Counted from the stretch's first letter, positions 6,776 to 17,131 are shown. The stretch is DNA of 49,546 nucleotides from Pseudobutyrivibrio sp. (GCA_024693775.1 JAILKL010000038.1:1-49546); one strand, 5' to 3'. Notes: generated by a model not told the origin, from the sequence alone. Numbers and translations: made by a program.

Positions 6776-7480
6776 TTATTTAATTTTATCCTCTATTGTA
6801 TCAGCCAAAAGACTATATCCCTTTTTATTAAAATGGATACCATCTGTATATAAGGAATCCTCGCCTTCTGTGAGCTCATATAAATCTATAACCTCAATGC
6901 CCTGCTCTGCTGCAACCTCATCAATAATAGGCAGCACCTCATCCTTTACAACTGCAGGCTGAATATCATACTGGGCTATATCTGTTCCATCTGTTGCATA
7001 GCAATATGGGCTTTTCAAAAGATATACTGTAGGCTGAGATTTTAATTCCTTATAGGAAGTGACTATTTTTTCTAATCCTGCCTTATAGTCCTCTGGATTC
7101 CAATTGTAGGTCTTTGAATCGTTTGTGCCAATCATTACAAGTACAATATCTGGATTGCTTTTTAACGATGCCTTGTATTCCTTTGACTGTAAATAGGGCA
7201 AATCTCCACTCTCTGATGCTGTGGCATTTCTCAGACCAAATCCCTCCACCTGATATGAAGTACCAAGCTTTGCCTGGAGCTGAGCTGGGTAGCTATCTGT
7301 ATCTCTATTTTTAAGCACTCCACTACCATAGGTCAGGCTATCACCTACGCATGTAATATGTGTATGAACATCCTTTCCACCGAACATACCAGAATTAAAT
7401 AACACCACAAAAACTAGCACTATGGCCACAAGCATTACTACCATTTTTCGTTCAAAAAACCCCTTTAATATTTTAATCAT
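6776..7480 (-). CDS. SGNH/GDSL-family esterase, membrane anchored
   Basis: A 234-residue protein with a hydrophobic N-terminal anchor (about 13-31) and an extracytoplasmic SGNH hydrolase domain. Block I is GDSLT with Ser48, block III contains GTND, and block V YTDGIHFN carries the catalytic Asp213 and His216. Such enzymes deacylate sugars, lipids or cell-wall polymers, and the substrate here is unknown. It is a single gene, ending 20 nt before the -35 box of the metal-efflux promoter, with no visible terminator of its own. The ABC operon upstream ends in a strong terminator, so it is not co-transcribed with it. Confidence 0.88.
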   Translation of the reverse strand: MIKILKGFFERKMVVMLVAIVLVFVVLFNSGMFGGKDVHTHITCVGDSLTYGSGVLKNRDTDSYPAQLQAKLGTSYQVEGFGLRNATASESGDLPYLQSKEYKASLKSNPDIVLVMIGTNDSKTYNWNPEDYKAGLEKIVTSYKELKSQPTVYLLKSPYCYATDGTDIAQYDIQPAVVKDEVLPIIDEVAAEQGIEVIDLYELTEGEDSLYTDGIHFNKKGYSLLADTIEDKIK

Positions 7481-7554
7481 ATTGTAAACCTCTAAACCTA
7501 ATCTCTATTAAATACTATATCATTTTTTGCCCATATTATATATTCCAAAAAAAT

Positions 7555-7587
7555 ATAAAAACAAAGGCTCACACCAAAGTGTGAGCC
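7555..7587 (-). terminator. Terminator of the sugar ABC operon
   Basis: Perfect stem GGCTCACAC/GTGTGAGCC with a 4-nt loop (7566-7587), then TTTGTTTTTATA on the minus strand. It lies 52 nt after the last permease gene. Confidence 0.85.
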
Positions 7588-7639
7588 CCTGTCAATGTAA
7601 GAAGTAAATGAAGAAGATAAAATCTATTAACTTATTTTA

Positions 7640-8821
7640 TTACTTAACACCCTTTTTCTTATTATTAAGGATTTCAAATACAACTGCACCTAAAAGAACT
7701 ACGCCCTTTACAACCTTCTGCCAGTTTGCATCGATACCCATAAGTGACATTCCTAGGTTGATAACACCTATTAATGTAGCACCAACAATCATTCCAAATA
7801 CTGTACCAGATCCACCGTAAGCAGAGACACCACCTACTACGCATGCTGAAATGGCATCCATCTCGTAGTTTGTACCTGCTGTAGAATTTGCAGCCTGGAA
7901 ACGTGACATTGTAAGGAATGTAGATACAACAGTAAGAATAGCCATGTTTAGATATGCAATAAACATGATTCTCTTTGTATCAATACCTGATAATCTAGTA
8001 GCCTCTGCATTTCCACCGATTGTATAGAAGTAGCGACCGATATCTGTTTTTGATGTAATAAAGCTATAGATAATAACAATTACTGCCACCCAAACAAGAG
8101 AATATGGAATTCCACCTGCTAGAGAGAACTTGTAACCAAATAGCATAATTACAAAGCAGATTAATACCGACTTTACGATAACTGCTACCATGCTATCAGC
8201 ATCATAGCCCTTTTTAAGCTTTACTGAACGCTCTCTGAAAATGAGTACTACTACAATTATAGAAGCAATTAACGCCACTACAATACTAGTCATGTTGTAC
8301 TGCACTCCACCGATTCTAGGACCACCGAAAAGGTCGTTCATCTTTCCAGAGAATAATGAACAAAATTCTGGTGGAAGTGGGCTGATATTAGAGGACCCCT
8401 TTAAAAGAGCAACGCCCCATCCTCTAAGAGCAAGGAAACCTGCCAATGTGGCAATCCATGGTGGAATATTAATATACGCAATTACGTATCCCAAAATACA
8501 ACCATAAATCACACCTACTAAAAGCATTACTAGGATTCCTACTATTGTAGGTGCTCCCATATTTACCATTACCTTTGCACCGATGATTCCTACTAAGCAT
8601 ACAAAAGAACCGCAGGACAAATCGATATTTCCACCTGTTAACATACACATCAACATACCTGTTGCAAGTACGTATACGTATGCGTTTTGTGTTATTAGCG
8701 CATTGAACTGGCTAGGCTGCAACATTACACCCTTAGTTGTAATGTTAAAGAAGAGAACCACTAGGACTAGAACAATGAGCATTGTGTTTTCTTTTATTAT
8801 ATTAAAAATCTTGTCTTTCAC
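7640..8821 (-). CDS. Sugar ABC transporter permease (second copy)
   Basis: A 393-residue polytopic protein of the BPD_transp_2 family (MglC/XylH/GguB type). About ten hydrophobic segments are visible, with the family signatures GMLMCMLTGGNIDLSCGS and TGGNAEATRLSGI followed by the C-terminal GGVSAYGGSGTV...GA block. It forms the membrane channel for pentose or multiple-sugar import. It is a clear paralogue of the permease encoded just upstream (17-nt gap). With one ATPase gene, the pair may work as a heterodimer. It is the last gene of the operon. Confidence 0.9.
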   Translation of the reverse strand: MKDKIFNIIKENTMLIVLVLVVLFFNITTKGVMLQPSQFNALITQNAYVYVLATGMLMCMLTGGNIDLSCGSFVCLVGIIGAKVMVNMGAPTIVGILVMLLVGVIYGCILGYVIAYINIPPWIATLAGFLALRGWGVALLKGSSNISPLPPEFCSLFSGKMNDLFGGPRIGGVQYNMTSIVVALIASIIVVVLIFRERSVKLKKGYDADSMVAVIVKSVLICFVIMLFGYKFSLAGGIPYSLVWVAVIVIIYSFITSKTDIGRYFYTIGGNAEATRLSGIDTKRIMFIAYLNMAILTVVSTFLTMSRFQAANSTAGTNYEMDAISACVVGGVSAYGGSGTVFGMIVGATLIGVINLGMSLMGIDANWQKVVKGVVLLGAVVFEILNNKKKGVK

Positions 8822-8838
8822 TTTTCGCTCCTCCCTTC

Positions 8839-10008
8839 CTATTTCTTTTCTCTCTTAGACATTACGTCAAAGATAACCGCTGCTAGAAGTACTAATCCCT
8901 TTACAACCTTCTGGTAGTTTGCATCAACACCCATGATTAACATACCCTGGTTGATAACGCCCATTAAAAGGGCACCAATGATTGCTCCGAATACTGATCC
9001 TGTTCCGCCGTATGCAGATGCTCCACCAATAAAGCATGCACCAATGGCATCCATCTCGTAGAACTGTCCGTAAGTAGGCTGAGCACTAGCTGCTCTAGCT
9101 ACTGTAAGAATACCTGCAAAGGCTGCCAAGAATCCCATGTTCGTATATGCGAAGAAGTAAACCTTCTTTGTATTAATACCTGAAAGCTGTGTAGCCTTCT
9201 CATTTCCACCAACAGCATATAGATAACGACCTATAGTTGTCTTTGTGGTTACATAGTGATAAATGAGAACGATTAGGATAATCCATAAAAGAGATGTTGG
9301 AATACCCTTGTATCCTGCCAGCTTGTATGCCAAGAACATAATAACAACTGAGATAATCACAAGCTTTGCATAAAATCCTGCTACACTTGTTGTTACATAT
9401 CCCTTCTTTGTAGCTGAAATTCTGTTCTTTATTGAAACTACTATGAACACCGCTACAGCAATAACACCTGCCAAAACACAGGTAATATTAAGATTCTCCC
9501 CGTGGAAGAAATCTGGAATGTAGCATTCTGCACCACCACCAAATACATTTAAAAATGTTTTGTTTGAAATAGATACCGCATATCCGTTTAAAACAACATT
9601 TGATAATCCACGGAATGCATACATACCTGCTAATGTAGCAATAAATGGTGGAACATTTATATAAGCTACCCAGAAGGCCTGCCATGCACCAACCAATCCA
9701 CCAACAATTAACATTACTATTACTGCAATCCATACGTTGATTCCCTTGCTCATCATTACGGCACCGATACCGCCTACAAAGCAAACTACAGAACCAACTG
9801 ATAAATCGATGTTACCACCTGTCAAAATACATAGAAGCATACCTGTTGCAAGAACAAATACATATGCATTCTGAGAAAGGAGGTTATTGATATTCTGAGA
9901 CAAAAGAATTGTTCCGTCTGTACCAATATAGAAAATTCCTATAATAACCACCAGGGCGATAACCATGGTGTATTTCTTTAATGTGTCTTTAATACTAACT
10001 GAGCCCAT
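8839..10008 (-). CDS. Sugar ABC transporter permease (first copy)
   Basis: A 389-residue polytopic BPD_transp_2 permease with the same signatures as its neighbour: LTGGNIDLSVGS, VGGNEKATQLSGI, GGASAYGGTGSV. The start is set at MGSVSIKDT because GGGAG lies 7 nt upstream; the longer reading frame begins inside the ATPase gene. It lies 14 nt after the ATPase stop codon. The duplicated permease makes the operon order binding protein, ATPase, permease, permease, unlike the usual one-permease ChvE-GguAB or XylFGH set. Confidence 0.9.
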   Translation of the reverse strand: MGSVSIKDTLKKYTMVIALVVIIGIFYIGTDGTILLSQNINNLLSQNAYVFVLATGMLLCILTGGNIDLSVGSVVCFVGGIGAVMMSKGINVWIAVIVMLIVGGLVGAWQAFWVAYINVPPFIATLAGMYAFRGLSNVVLNGYAVSISNKTFLNVFGGGAECYIPDFFHGENLNITCVLAGVIAVAVFIVVSIKNRISATKKGYVTTSVAGFYAKLVIISVVIMFLAYKLAGYKGIPTSLLWIILIVLIYHYVTTKTTIGRYLYAVGGNEKATQLSGINTKKVYFFAYTNMGFLAAFAGILTVARAASAQPTYGQFYEMDAIGACFIGGASAYGGTGSVFGAIIGALLMGVINQGMLIMGVDANYQKVVKGLVLLAAVIFDVMSKREKK

Positions 10009-10022
10009 GTTTTCTCTCCCTT

Positions 10023-11549
10023 CTATGATTTGAGGATGCAAGACATAATGCTTTCCTGTGAAGCTTCTGCGCCAGCCATTTCGCCAACTATCTTGCCCTC
10101 ATTCATTACGTATATACGGTCTGACATTCCCAAAACCTCTGGTAGCTCTGATGAAATCATGATTACTGATTTTCCCGCTGCAACCAAATCATTGATAATG
10201 CAATAGATTTCATACTTAGCACCTACATCAATACCTCTTGTTGGCTCATCTAATATAAGTACATCTGGATTTGCAAACATCCATTTTGCCAAAAGCACCT
10301 TCTGCTGGTTTCCGCCAGAAAGATTTCCAACGTTTTGCTCAACTGTTGGGCATTTTGTTTTTAGCTTATCTCTATAATCCTCAGCGACCTGATATTCCTT
10401 ATCCTGATCAATAACTCTCTTTGTACATAGCTCAGACAAGTTTGAAAGAGTTGTATTAATTTTTATTGGATTTGTAAGAACTAGTCCATTCCCCTTTCTA
10501 TCCTCTGTTACATAGGCGATTCTATGTTTGATAGCATCCTTAATATTCTTAAGCTTAACCTCTTTGCCGTCTAGAATTAACTGTCCAGTAATATTAGAGC
10601 CATAAGCTTTTCCAAATATACTCATGGCAAGCTCGGTACGGCCTGCACCCATAAGTCCTGCAATACCAACGACCTCGCCCTTACGTACATTAATTGACAC
10701 ATCATCAACAACCTTACGCTCTGTAAACTGTGGATGATATACAGTCCAGTTCTTTACTTCCATAGCTACATCACCGATTTTTACATCATGACGCTTTGGG
10801 AAACGATCTGTCATCTCACGACCAACCATGCCCTTTATGATTCTATCCTCTGAAATATCATCCTTTGTTTTATCCAAGGTTTCGATTGTGGAACCATCAC
10901 GAATAACAGTGATCTTATCTGCTACGTAAGATACTTCATTTAGCTTATGAGAGATAATGATTGAGGTCATTCCCTCCTGCTTAAATTTCAAAAGCAAATC
11001 CAATAGTGCCTTTGAATCAGATTCGTTTAAAGAAGATGTTGGCTCATCAAGGATTAATAGTCTAGCATTCTTTGCAAGTGCCTTTGCTATTTCTACCATC
11101 TGCTGCTTGCCCACACCAATATCCTTTATCAGTGTACGGCTGCTTTCTGATAGGCCTACCATCTTTAGATATTTGTCTGCCAGATTGAAGGTTTTGTTCC
11201 AATCAATTGCGGCCTTTGAACCCTGCTCATTGCCCAAGAACATGTTCTCGCCTATAGACATGTATGGAATTAATGCCAATTCCTGGTGGATAATAACAAT
11301 TCCCTTTTCCTCGGAATCCTTTATCTTTTGGAACTGACATACCTCACCATCATAAATAATATCTCCTGTGTAAGAGCCGTATGGATATATTCCACTTAAT
11401 ACGTTCATAAGTGTAGATTTTCCAGCACCGTTCTCGCCTACAAGGGCGTGAATTTCGCCTTCTTCTACTACTAGATTAACGTTATCAAGGGCCTTTACAC
11501 CTGGGAATTCTTTAGTGATGTTTTTCATTTCAAGTAGTGTCTTTCCCAC
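10023..11549 (-). CDS. Sugar ABC transporter ATP-binding protein, two ABC domains (MglA/XylG/GguA type)
   Basis: A 508-residue tandem ABC protein. Domain 1 has Walker A GENGAGKS at 38-45, signature [13 protein letters not shown] and Walker [11 protein letters not shown]. Domain 2 has the usual degenerate Walker A GLMGAGRT, an intact signature LSGGNQQK and [11 protein letters not shown]. This arrangement is diagnostic for carbohydrate-uptake CUT2 ATPases. It powers the two permeases encoded downstream and is preceded by a hairpin separating it from the binding-protein gene. The substrate is inferred as pentose or mixed sugars from the binding protein. Confidence 0.93.
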   Translation of the reverse strand: MGKTLLEMKNITKEFPGVKALDNVNLVVEEGEIHALVGENGAGKSTLMNVLSGIYPYGSYTGDIIYDGEVCQFQKIKDSEEKGIVIIHQELALIPYMSIGENMFLGNEQGSKAAIDWNKTFNLADKYLKMVGLSESSRTLIKDIGVGKQQMVEIAKALAKNARLLILDEPTSSLNESDSKALLDLLLKFKQEGMTSIIISHKLNEVSYVADKITVIRDGSTIETLDKTKDDISEDRIIKGMVGREMTDRFPKRHDVKIGDVAMEVKNWTVYHPQFTERKVVDDVSINVRKGEVVGIAGLMGAGRTELAMSIFGKAYGSNITGQLILDGKEVKLKNIKDAIKHRIAYVTEDRKGNGLVLTNPIKINTTLSNLSELCTKRVIDQDKEYQVAEDYRDKLKTKCPTVEQNVGNLSGGNQQKVLLAKWMFANPDVLILDEPTRGIDVGAKYEIYCIINDLVAAGKSVIMISSELPEVLGMSDRIYVMNEGKIVGEMAGAEASQESIMSCILKS

Positions 11550-11587
11550 TTTTATACCTCCCTTTTATTCTCTTCAAGCACTTCTCT

Positions 11588-11614
11588 TAAAAATAGGGCG
11601 AGCATTGCTCGCCC
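11588..11614 (-). terminator. Intercistronic hairpin / attenuator between binding protein and ATPase genes
   Basis: Perfect stem GGGCGAGC/GCTCGCCC with a 3-nt loop, then TATTTTTA on the minus strand. It sits in the 106-nt gap after the binding-protein gene. Partial termination or 3' protection here would give more binding protein than membrane components, as is common in such operons. Confidence 0.7.
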
Positions 11615-11655
11615 CATCTAATTACCCTTTAATTATTTCTACTCTTTGATTCAAA

Positions 11656-12783
11656 CTACTTTAATTGATCTTCTGTATAGTAACCAGAGTCAATAAGAAG
11701 CTCTTTATAGTTGTCAGCATCTGCAAATACAGGCTCGCAAAGGTATGAAGGAATAACTCCTGTACCATTGTCATATGTCTCTGTATCATTTACATCTACT
11801 TCCTCACCGCTGAGGATCTGACCAACCATCTTAACAACTTGTGAAGCAAGTGTACGTGTATCCTTAAATACTGACATAGACTGCTTTCCATTGATCATGT
11901 TCTTTGTGTTCTCAATATCACAATCCTGACCTGTGATGATTGGATATTCACCCTTGTAGTTAGATGCAAGAGCGTTCTCAACACCAAGTGCTGTAGAATC
12001 GTTTGAGCATAGGCAAACGTCTAAGTCTTCATTTGCATAGTTTGAAGAAAGGATTGTCTCCATACGGCTCTGAGCTGTCTCTGTAGCCCATGCAGGTGTT
12101 GCAACCTCTGCAAACTCTATCTGACCAGACTTAACAACTAATGTACCGTTATCGATGTATTCCTTAAGAAGGTCATAAGCACCATTGTAGAAGAATCCAG
12201 CATTGTTATCACCTGGGTCACCAGCTGTGATTTCCATTGTGAATGTATCTGTTGTATTCTCAAGATCAAGCTTATCAATGATGTACTGGCCCTGAACCTG
12301 ACCTACCTTATAATTATCAAATGTTGCATAGTAAGAAACAGCATCTGAGTTCATGATAAGACGGTCATAAGCGATAACAGGAATATCCTTCTCAGCTGCC
12401 ATATCCATAGCCTCACCAAGTGATGAGCCCTCGATAGCTGCAACTACAAGAACATTACATCCTGAGTTAATCATGTTCTCAATCTGAGAAACCTGTGTCT
12501 GCACATCGTTTGATGCATACTGAAGATCTACTTCGTATCCAGCAGCCTCAAGTTCCTTCTTCATGTTATCTCCATCCTGATTCCATCTCTGAAGATCCTT
12601 TGTAGGCATTGCTACACCAACCTTTGTGCCGCCTGCTGCTGTAGAGCCAGCCTCCTCTGTTGACTCTGTCTCTGTGCCAGCATCAGATGGTGTGTCAGTT
12701 GTCTCTGTGCTTGTACCGCATCCAACAAACATTGAAGCTGCAAGAGCACCTGTCAAAAGCACACTTAGTAATTTCTTTTTCAT
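11656..12783 (-). CDS. Sugar-binding lipoprotein of the ABC importer (ChvE/XylF-like)
   Basis: A 375-residue lipoprotein. The signal peptide ends in a lipobox with Cys22 (FVGC), followed by a Ser/Thr/Glu-rich linker (23-55) and a type-1 periplasmic-binding domain (Peripla_BP_4). Features of the ChvE/XylF group are the opening KVGVAMPTKDLQRWNQDGDN, the hinge VVAAIEGS, and AYDRLIMNSDAVSYYATFDN. It captures sugar outside the cell and feeds the downstream ATPase and permeases. GGGAGG precedes the ATG. The upstream region has no strong -35 box, which fits activation by the AraC-type regulator encoded next door (inference). Confidence 0.92.
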   Translation of the reverse strand: MKKKLLSVLLTGALAASMFVGCGTSTETTDTPSDAGTETESTEEAGSTAAGGTKVGVAMPTKDLQRWNQDGDNMKKELEAAGYEVDLQYASNDVQTQVSQIENMINSGCNVLVVAAIEGSSLGEAMDMAAEKDIPVIAYDRLIMNSDAVSYYATFDNYKVGQVQGQYIIDKLDLENTTDTFTMEITAGDPGDNNAGFFYNGAYDLLKEYIDNGTLVVKSGQIEFAEVATPAWATETAQSRMETILSSNYANEDLDVCLCSNDSTALGVENALASNYKGEYPIITGQDCDIENTKNMINGKQSMSVFKDTRTLASQVVKMVGQILSGEEVDVNDTETYDNGTGVIPSYLCEPVFADADNYKELLIDSGYYTEDQLK

Positions 12784-12928
12784 TTTGTAAAAACCTCCCT
12801 TTCATTAGGCGTCATTTCGAAAACGAGCATCCCTTTTTACTCGCTCTCCGTTCTGTAATTAATCTATCATGTAGCTGTCTTTAAATGGTTGCGACCTTCT
12901 TCACATTTTTGTCATACTTTTTTAGGAC

Positions 12929-12967
12929 AAAAAAATAGGACTAGCACATTTTTGTACTAGTCCTATT
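12929..12967 (-). terminator. Terminator of the sugar-sensing operon
   Basis: Stem AATAGGACTAG/CTAGTCCTATT with a 12-nt loop, followed by TTTTTTTGTCC on the minus strand. It lies 19 nt beyond the stop codon of the second binding lipoprotein and separates the sensor operon from the ABC operon. Confidence 0.88.
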
Positions 12968-12986
12968 ACTGCTTTGCAATAATTTG

Positions 12987-14024
12987 CTATTCCTCAGTGA
13001 CGTTTAAATATACATCCTCTCTGGTATGAAAGCCACCTTCGATGATTACCTCGTCTATATTATCTGCTGTGACAGGCACTGGCTCCACAGCCACATAGGG
13101 AATTTCATAATCACCATTTTGTATCATTTCATCCACTGCTATTTTCTCGCCACTTGCCAGCTTTACAGCAAGCTTAGCTGCCTGTTCAGCCAGCTTTCCA
13201 ACAGGCTTGTATACAGTCATGGATTGGGTCTTGTCCACTATGTGCTGACAGGCTGGCAAATCTGCATCCTGTCCCACCACAGGAATATTTCCTGCCATCT
13301 GGCTTACAGCAAGAGCTCTAATTACAGAGGTGGCCACATCATCATTTCCGCACATAATAGCATCTGCTTGGCTAATGGTGGGCATATTGTCATATACATA
13401 AGATCCCCCCAGCTCTGCCTTCCAGCCCTCACAATTGTATGTATCCAATATTTCCACATTGTTTTCTTCCATGACCTTCATAAATCCACTATTTACTCTA
13501 GATACATTGCTATCAGTTAATGGGCCGCAGATCATTACCACCTTTGTAGCCCCTTCATTTACCAGGGCCTCTCCCATCATTTGACCTACCTTTTCATTGT
13601 CAAAGGAAATATATAAATCCGTATTTACGTTATTTATCAGTCTATCATAGCAAATTACAGGAATCCCTTTTTCCTCTGCCTTTTCTATGGTGGAAGCCAG
13701 TGCATCACCATCGATTGGAATAATTACAAGGCAATCTACATTTTTATCTATCAAATACTCAATCTGATTGATTTGCTTTTCAATATCACCATTGGCGTTT
13801 TGTACATTTACAGTGGCGCCCAGTTCAGATGCTGTTGCTGTAAAAACATCCCTATCCTTTTGCCATCTTTCAATAACAAAGGAATCAAAGCACATACCTA
13901 TTTCAATGTCATTCTCTCCATCCTCAGATGACTGCTCGTTATTGATGGTCTGACTGCTGCATCCGCATAACAGAAGTCCCGTCATCAAAACAATCCCCAT
14001 TTTCTTTAAGTATTTTTTTACCAT
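12987..14024 (-). CDS. Second sugar-binding lipoprotein, in the sensor operon
   Basis: A 345-residue lipoprotein with lipobox LLCGC (Cys22) and a Peripla_BP_4 domain. It is related to the transporter's binding protein: ICYDRLINNVNTDLYISFDN corresponds to AYDRLIMNSDAVSYYATFDN, with similar GQD and MTVYK blocks. It is the last gene of the sensor operon, 24 nt after the response-regulator gene. It could deliver ligand to the membrane sensor or serve as an alternative receptor for the transporter. GGAGG precedes the ATG. Confidence 0.88.
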   Translation of the reverse strand: MVKKYLKKMGIVLMTGLLLCGCSSQTINNEQSSEDGENDIEIGMCFDSFVIERWQKDRDVFTATASELGATVNVQNANGDIEKQINQIEYLIDKNVDCLVIIPIDGDALASTIEKAEEKGIPVICYDRLINNVNTDLYISFDNEKVGQMMGEALVNEGATKVVMICGPLTDSNVSRVNSGFMKVMEENNVEILDTYNCEGWKAELGGSYVYDNMPTISQADAIMCGNDDVATSVIRALAVSQMAGNIPVVGQDADLPACQHIVDKTQSMTVYKPVGKLAEQAAKLAVKLASGEKIAVDEMIQNGDYEIPYVAVEPVPVTADNIDEVIIEGGFHTREDVYLNVTEE

Positions 14025-14048
14025 TATTCCTCCAATACAATAAACTCC

Positions 14049-15638
14049 CTATCCCCTTTGAAAATCAGTAGGCGTTTTGCCTGTGTATTTTTTGAAATTT
14101 CTTGAAAAATAATTTGGATCCGAATAACCTACATCCGCAGAAATTTCCTTAATGGATTTTGTGGTGGTCTTCAATAAATTCTTAGCTGTTTCTATCCTCA
14201 ATTTAGTTAGATAATCAATGAAGTTTTCCCCAGTTTCTTCCTTGAAAAGCTTTGAAAAATAGTAGGAGCTAATGTTTACCACCCTAGAAACATCGTCTAA
14301 GGTCAATTCCTTCATATAGTTTTCATCTATGTATTGCTTGGCCATATTTACTGCACTCATGGATTGCGCTTCGTGCTTATTTGATACAGAAAATGCAGCG
14401 GCCTTTATCTTTGTCACAAACCACATTTTCACTTCCTCTAAATCCTTTAGATTTAGCAGCTCTGATAAATAGTTGGAACGACTTTTAAACTCATACATAC
14501 GACCTGTTTTTTCATAGGCCAAATGCTCCGCCCATAGTACAAACTCCAGGCATTTTAATCGAATACTATCGTTATCATTAGAATAGTTTAGCTCCATCCA
14601 TTCAAAGAAGGCTTGAGACACAGCCACCGAATCTGAAACATTACCCAAGGAAATCTCATTGAACAATCTTTTTTCCATGTCCATAGGATAATTTTCCTCG
14701 TATTGGCATGCCACCGGCATATCGTCCACATGGGCCACATGACTGGTGGTGGCTATCAGCACTGAATTGGCCTCCTCATAGGACTCGCTCATTCTATCCA
14801 ACGGCTTTACCGAACCAAAGCCCACTCTAAAATTCATATCAAATCTCTCAGAAAGCTTTCGACATAAGGCTCTCGCATTTTCCACAATAATGTTTCTGTC
14901 ATTATAAGAAAGTGTGCTGCTGTCGCAAGGAATCAAAATCGGAATCTTGTTTGACATAACAGAACCAATGATTCCCTTTATATAATCCTCTGTAATAGTA
15001 TGAATCTCTCTGTATGCTTTTTGAGCCTGAATGGACACCGCCACTGCACTGGTCATATAATTGCCCACCTGTTCACGGCCAAAGACCATGCATGCCATAT
15101 AGCCATAATCGGAATCTATACCAAGCAAAGTTTTATAGTTGTTGATATCCTCCTCAAAGTACTCTCGAAAAAGTAAATCCTGTATAAGGCCATTTTCAAT
15201 AATCGGCACCACAGTTTCCAGCTTTTCTCGTACCCTTAAATCATTGCTTCTTTTGGTGCGCTCCCCATCAATTTGATTCATTGCCTTTGAAAATACATTA
15301 ATAATCGTATCCTTGCTGACAGGCTTGTTTAGATAGTCCAAAACCCCCAGTGAAATAGATTCCTTTGCATAATCAAATTTGTCATAGGCAGTCATTACAA
15401 TAAACACTATGTGCTTATTAGAGCGTCTGATTTCATGCATAGCCTCTATGCCGTTAATACCAGGCATTTGTATATCCATAAAAGCTATATCAGGCTGAAA
15501 TTCCTCCGCAAGCTCTATTACCTGACGGCCTGTTTTAGCAGTACGTATCTCACACTTACTGCCATACTCCTTTTCGATGATAAATTTTAAAGAATCAATA
15601 ACGATTCCCTCATCATCTGCTAGCATTACCTTATACAT
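14049..15638 (-). CDS. YesN-type response regulator (REC plus AraC helix-turn-helix)
   Basis: A 529-residue regulator. The receiver domain spans about 1-120 with acidic pocket D8/D9, phospho-acceptor D55 in AFMDIQMPG and K103 in LNKP. A long middle region (about 130-420) is typical of YesN proteins. The C-terminal AraC domain (about 425-529) carries two helix-turn-helices, ending YSDPNYFSRNFKKYTGKTPTDF. It is encoded 17 nt after the kinase and is expected to activate the adjacent sugar ABC operon when phosphorylated. AGGAG lies 7 nt before the ATG. Confidence 0.93.
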   Translation of the reverse strand: MYKVMLADDEGIVIDSLKFIIEKEYGSKCEIRTAKTGRQVIELAEEFQPDIAFMDIQMPGINGIEAMHEIRRSNKHIVFIVMTAYDKFDYAKESISLGVLDYLNKPVSKDTIINVFSKAMNQIDGERTKRSNDLRVREKLETVVPIIENGLIQDLLFREYFEEDINNYKTLLGIDSDYGYMACMVFGREQVGNYMTSAVAVSIQAQKAYREIHTITEDYIKGIIGSVMSNKIPILIPCDSSTLSYNDRNIIVENARALCRKLSERFDMNFRVGFGSVKPLDRMSESYEEANSVLIATTSHVAHVDDMPVACQYEENYPMDMEKRLFNEISLGNVSDSVAVSQAFFEWMELNYSNDNDSIRLKCLEFVLWAEHLAYEKTGRMYEFKSRSNYLSELLNLKDLEEVKMWFVTKIKAAAFSVSNKHEAQSMSAVNMAKQYIDENYMKELTLDDVSRVVNISSYYFSKLFKEETGENFIDYLTKLRIETAKNLLKTTTKSIKEISADVGYSDPNYFSRNFKKYTGKTPTDFQRG

Positions 15639-15655
15639 TACATTTCTCCTAACAT

Positions 15656-17131
15656 TTATTTCCTAGGCAAATACAGAATAGTCTCTGTTCCCTTATTTTT
15701 GCCCTCTGAAATAATATCTAAAACATCATCCTTCTCATAAAAGATGTTTAATCTTTCTATGCAGTTATCCAGTCCTACTCCATTGGAATCTGACCTCTTA
15801 GGATTTCCCTGATATGTTCCCTCTAATACCTGCTCTATAGTTTCCTGTGTCATGCCAATTCCATTATCCTTTACACTGACACAGATATAATCCTCTAACG
15901 CATATACGGATAAATTAATCTTCTTTGACCACTCTATATTGCGAACTCCATAGTTTATACTGTTTTCCACAATAGGCTGCAAAATCATGCTAGGTATCTT
16001 CACATCTAACAGTGATTCATCCACATCCTTTGTAAAAGAAATCTCTCCTGCAAATCTGACGTTGATAATATATATATAAATATCCACCAGCTCAATTTCT
16101 TCTCTAAGAGTCACAACATCTTTATTTTTCTTTATATTGTAACGGAAGAAATCCGCCACCCTTTGCATGTAGTTGCTGGTTCTGTCAGCTCCCTCCATCA
16201 TGGCCAGCTGGGCGCCAGCATTTAAAGTATTAAACAGAAAATGTGGATTAATCTGAGACTGCAAATATTTTAGCTCAGCATCCTTTACATGGTTTTCCAT
16301 AATCAGTTCATTTTCCTTTAGCCTGCGCTCCGTCTCCATTGACTCGGTAAGCTTTTTAATATACTCCCTGATAGATACAACCATCTTGTTAAAGGTAGCA
16401 GTAACTACACCAATTTCATCCTGAGCATTTTCTGGCAACAGCTCCACATTGAAATCGCCCTTTGAAACCCTATTGGCTGTTTGGGACAGCCTGATAAGAG
16501 GCTCACTAATGGTGGATGCAATCAAGACTACGAAAACCACATTGCCAAAGCCTATGACAATAAGTGTAATAACATTTATTCCCTCCAGGGATTGCATTGC
16601 GCTCATAACTGTTCCGAAGGATTTTGAGTTATTTACAAACTGCTCATTATTCAGTGAATAAATATTATTTGAGATATATCCATGTAGCCTGCTGGCCTCC
16701 TCGAATATGCTCTTATATTTTTCAACATTGCCACCACGTTTGCTTTCCACCGCCTGGTTGGTCAGCTGAAGATATTTTTGGGACATTCGCTTTATGTTTC
16801 GCTCCATGACCTTATTGCGATTAGCCGCGTTTGTGTCATCCAGCTCGTTTACTAGATTGTTGTAATCCTGCTCGTAGGTATAATATTGCTCTAGCGAGTC
16901 AGAGGTCTTTGTATCCAAATATCCTGTCATGGCTGTTTGCACATTATCTAAAGTATCGCTTAGGATGTTTAGAGAATTGTTGCTGGCATACACTGCATTC
17001 AATGAACCCATCATTTTGTTTGTTCCGATATACAGCATTAGATTGACTGTAAAAAGCATTATTGTAGGCAGGCAAAATGCAATAATCATCTTTTTACGAA
17101 GGGACATGGATAATTTTCTAGTTATCGCCAT
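15656..17131 (-). CDS. YesM/LytS-type sensor histidine kinase
   Basis: A 491-residue kinase with two membrane helices (about 15-37 and 187-210) flanking a roughly 150-residue outside domain. A HAMP domain follows, then the His_kinase block with phospho-acceptor His in QSQINPHFLFNTLN, and an HATPase_c domain with N box (VENSINYGVRN) and G box (DNGIGM). The start at 17131 is chosen because GGAGG lies 6 nt upstream; a second ATG is directly in front. The gene overlaps the preceding binding-protein gene by 14 nt, so the two are translationally coupled. It probably receives its signal from that protein. Confidence 0.92.
   Translation of the reverse strand: MAITRKLSMSLRKKMIIAFCLPTIMLFTVNLMLYIGTNKMMGSLNAVYASNNSLNILSDTLDNVQTAMTGYLDTKTSDSLEQYYTYEQDYNNLVNELDDTNAANRNKVMERNIKRMSQKYLQLTNQAVESKRGGNVEKYKSIFEEASRLHGYISNNIYSLNNEQFVNNSKSFGTVMSAMQSLEGINVITLIVIGFGNVVFVVLIASTISEPLIRLSQTANRVSKGDFNVELLPENAQDEIGVVTATFNKMVVSIREYIKKLTESMETERRLKENELIMENHVKDAELKYLQSQINPHFLFNTLNAGAQLAMMEGADRTSNYMQRVADFFRYNIKKNKDVVTLREEIELVDIYIYIINVRFAGEISFTKDVDESLLDVKIPSMILQPIVENSINYGVRNIEWSKKINLSVYALEDYICVSVKDNGIGMTQETIEQVLEGTYQGNPKRSDSNGVGLDNCIERLNIFYEKDDVLDIISEGKNKGTETILYLPRK

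Noticed and set aside
10008-10041. Longer start for the first sugar permease (from 10041)
   Set aside because: It begins inside the ATPase gene and lacks a ribosome-binding site, whereas GGGAG precedes the ATG at 10008.
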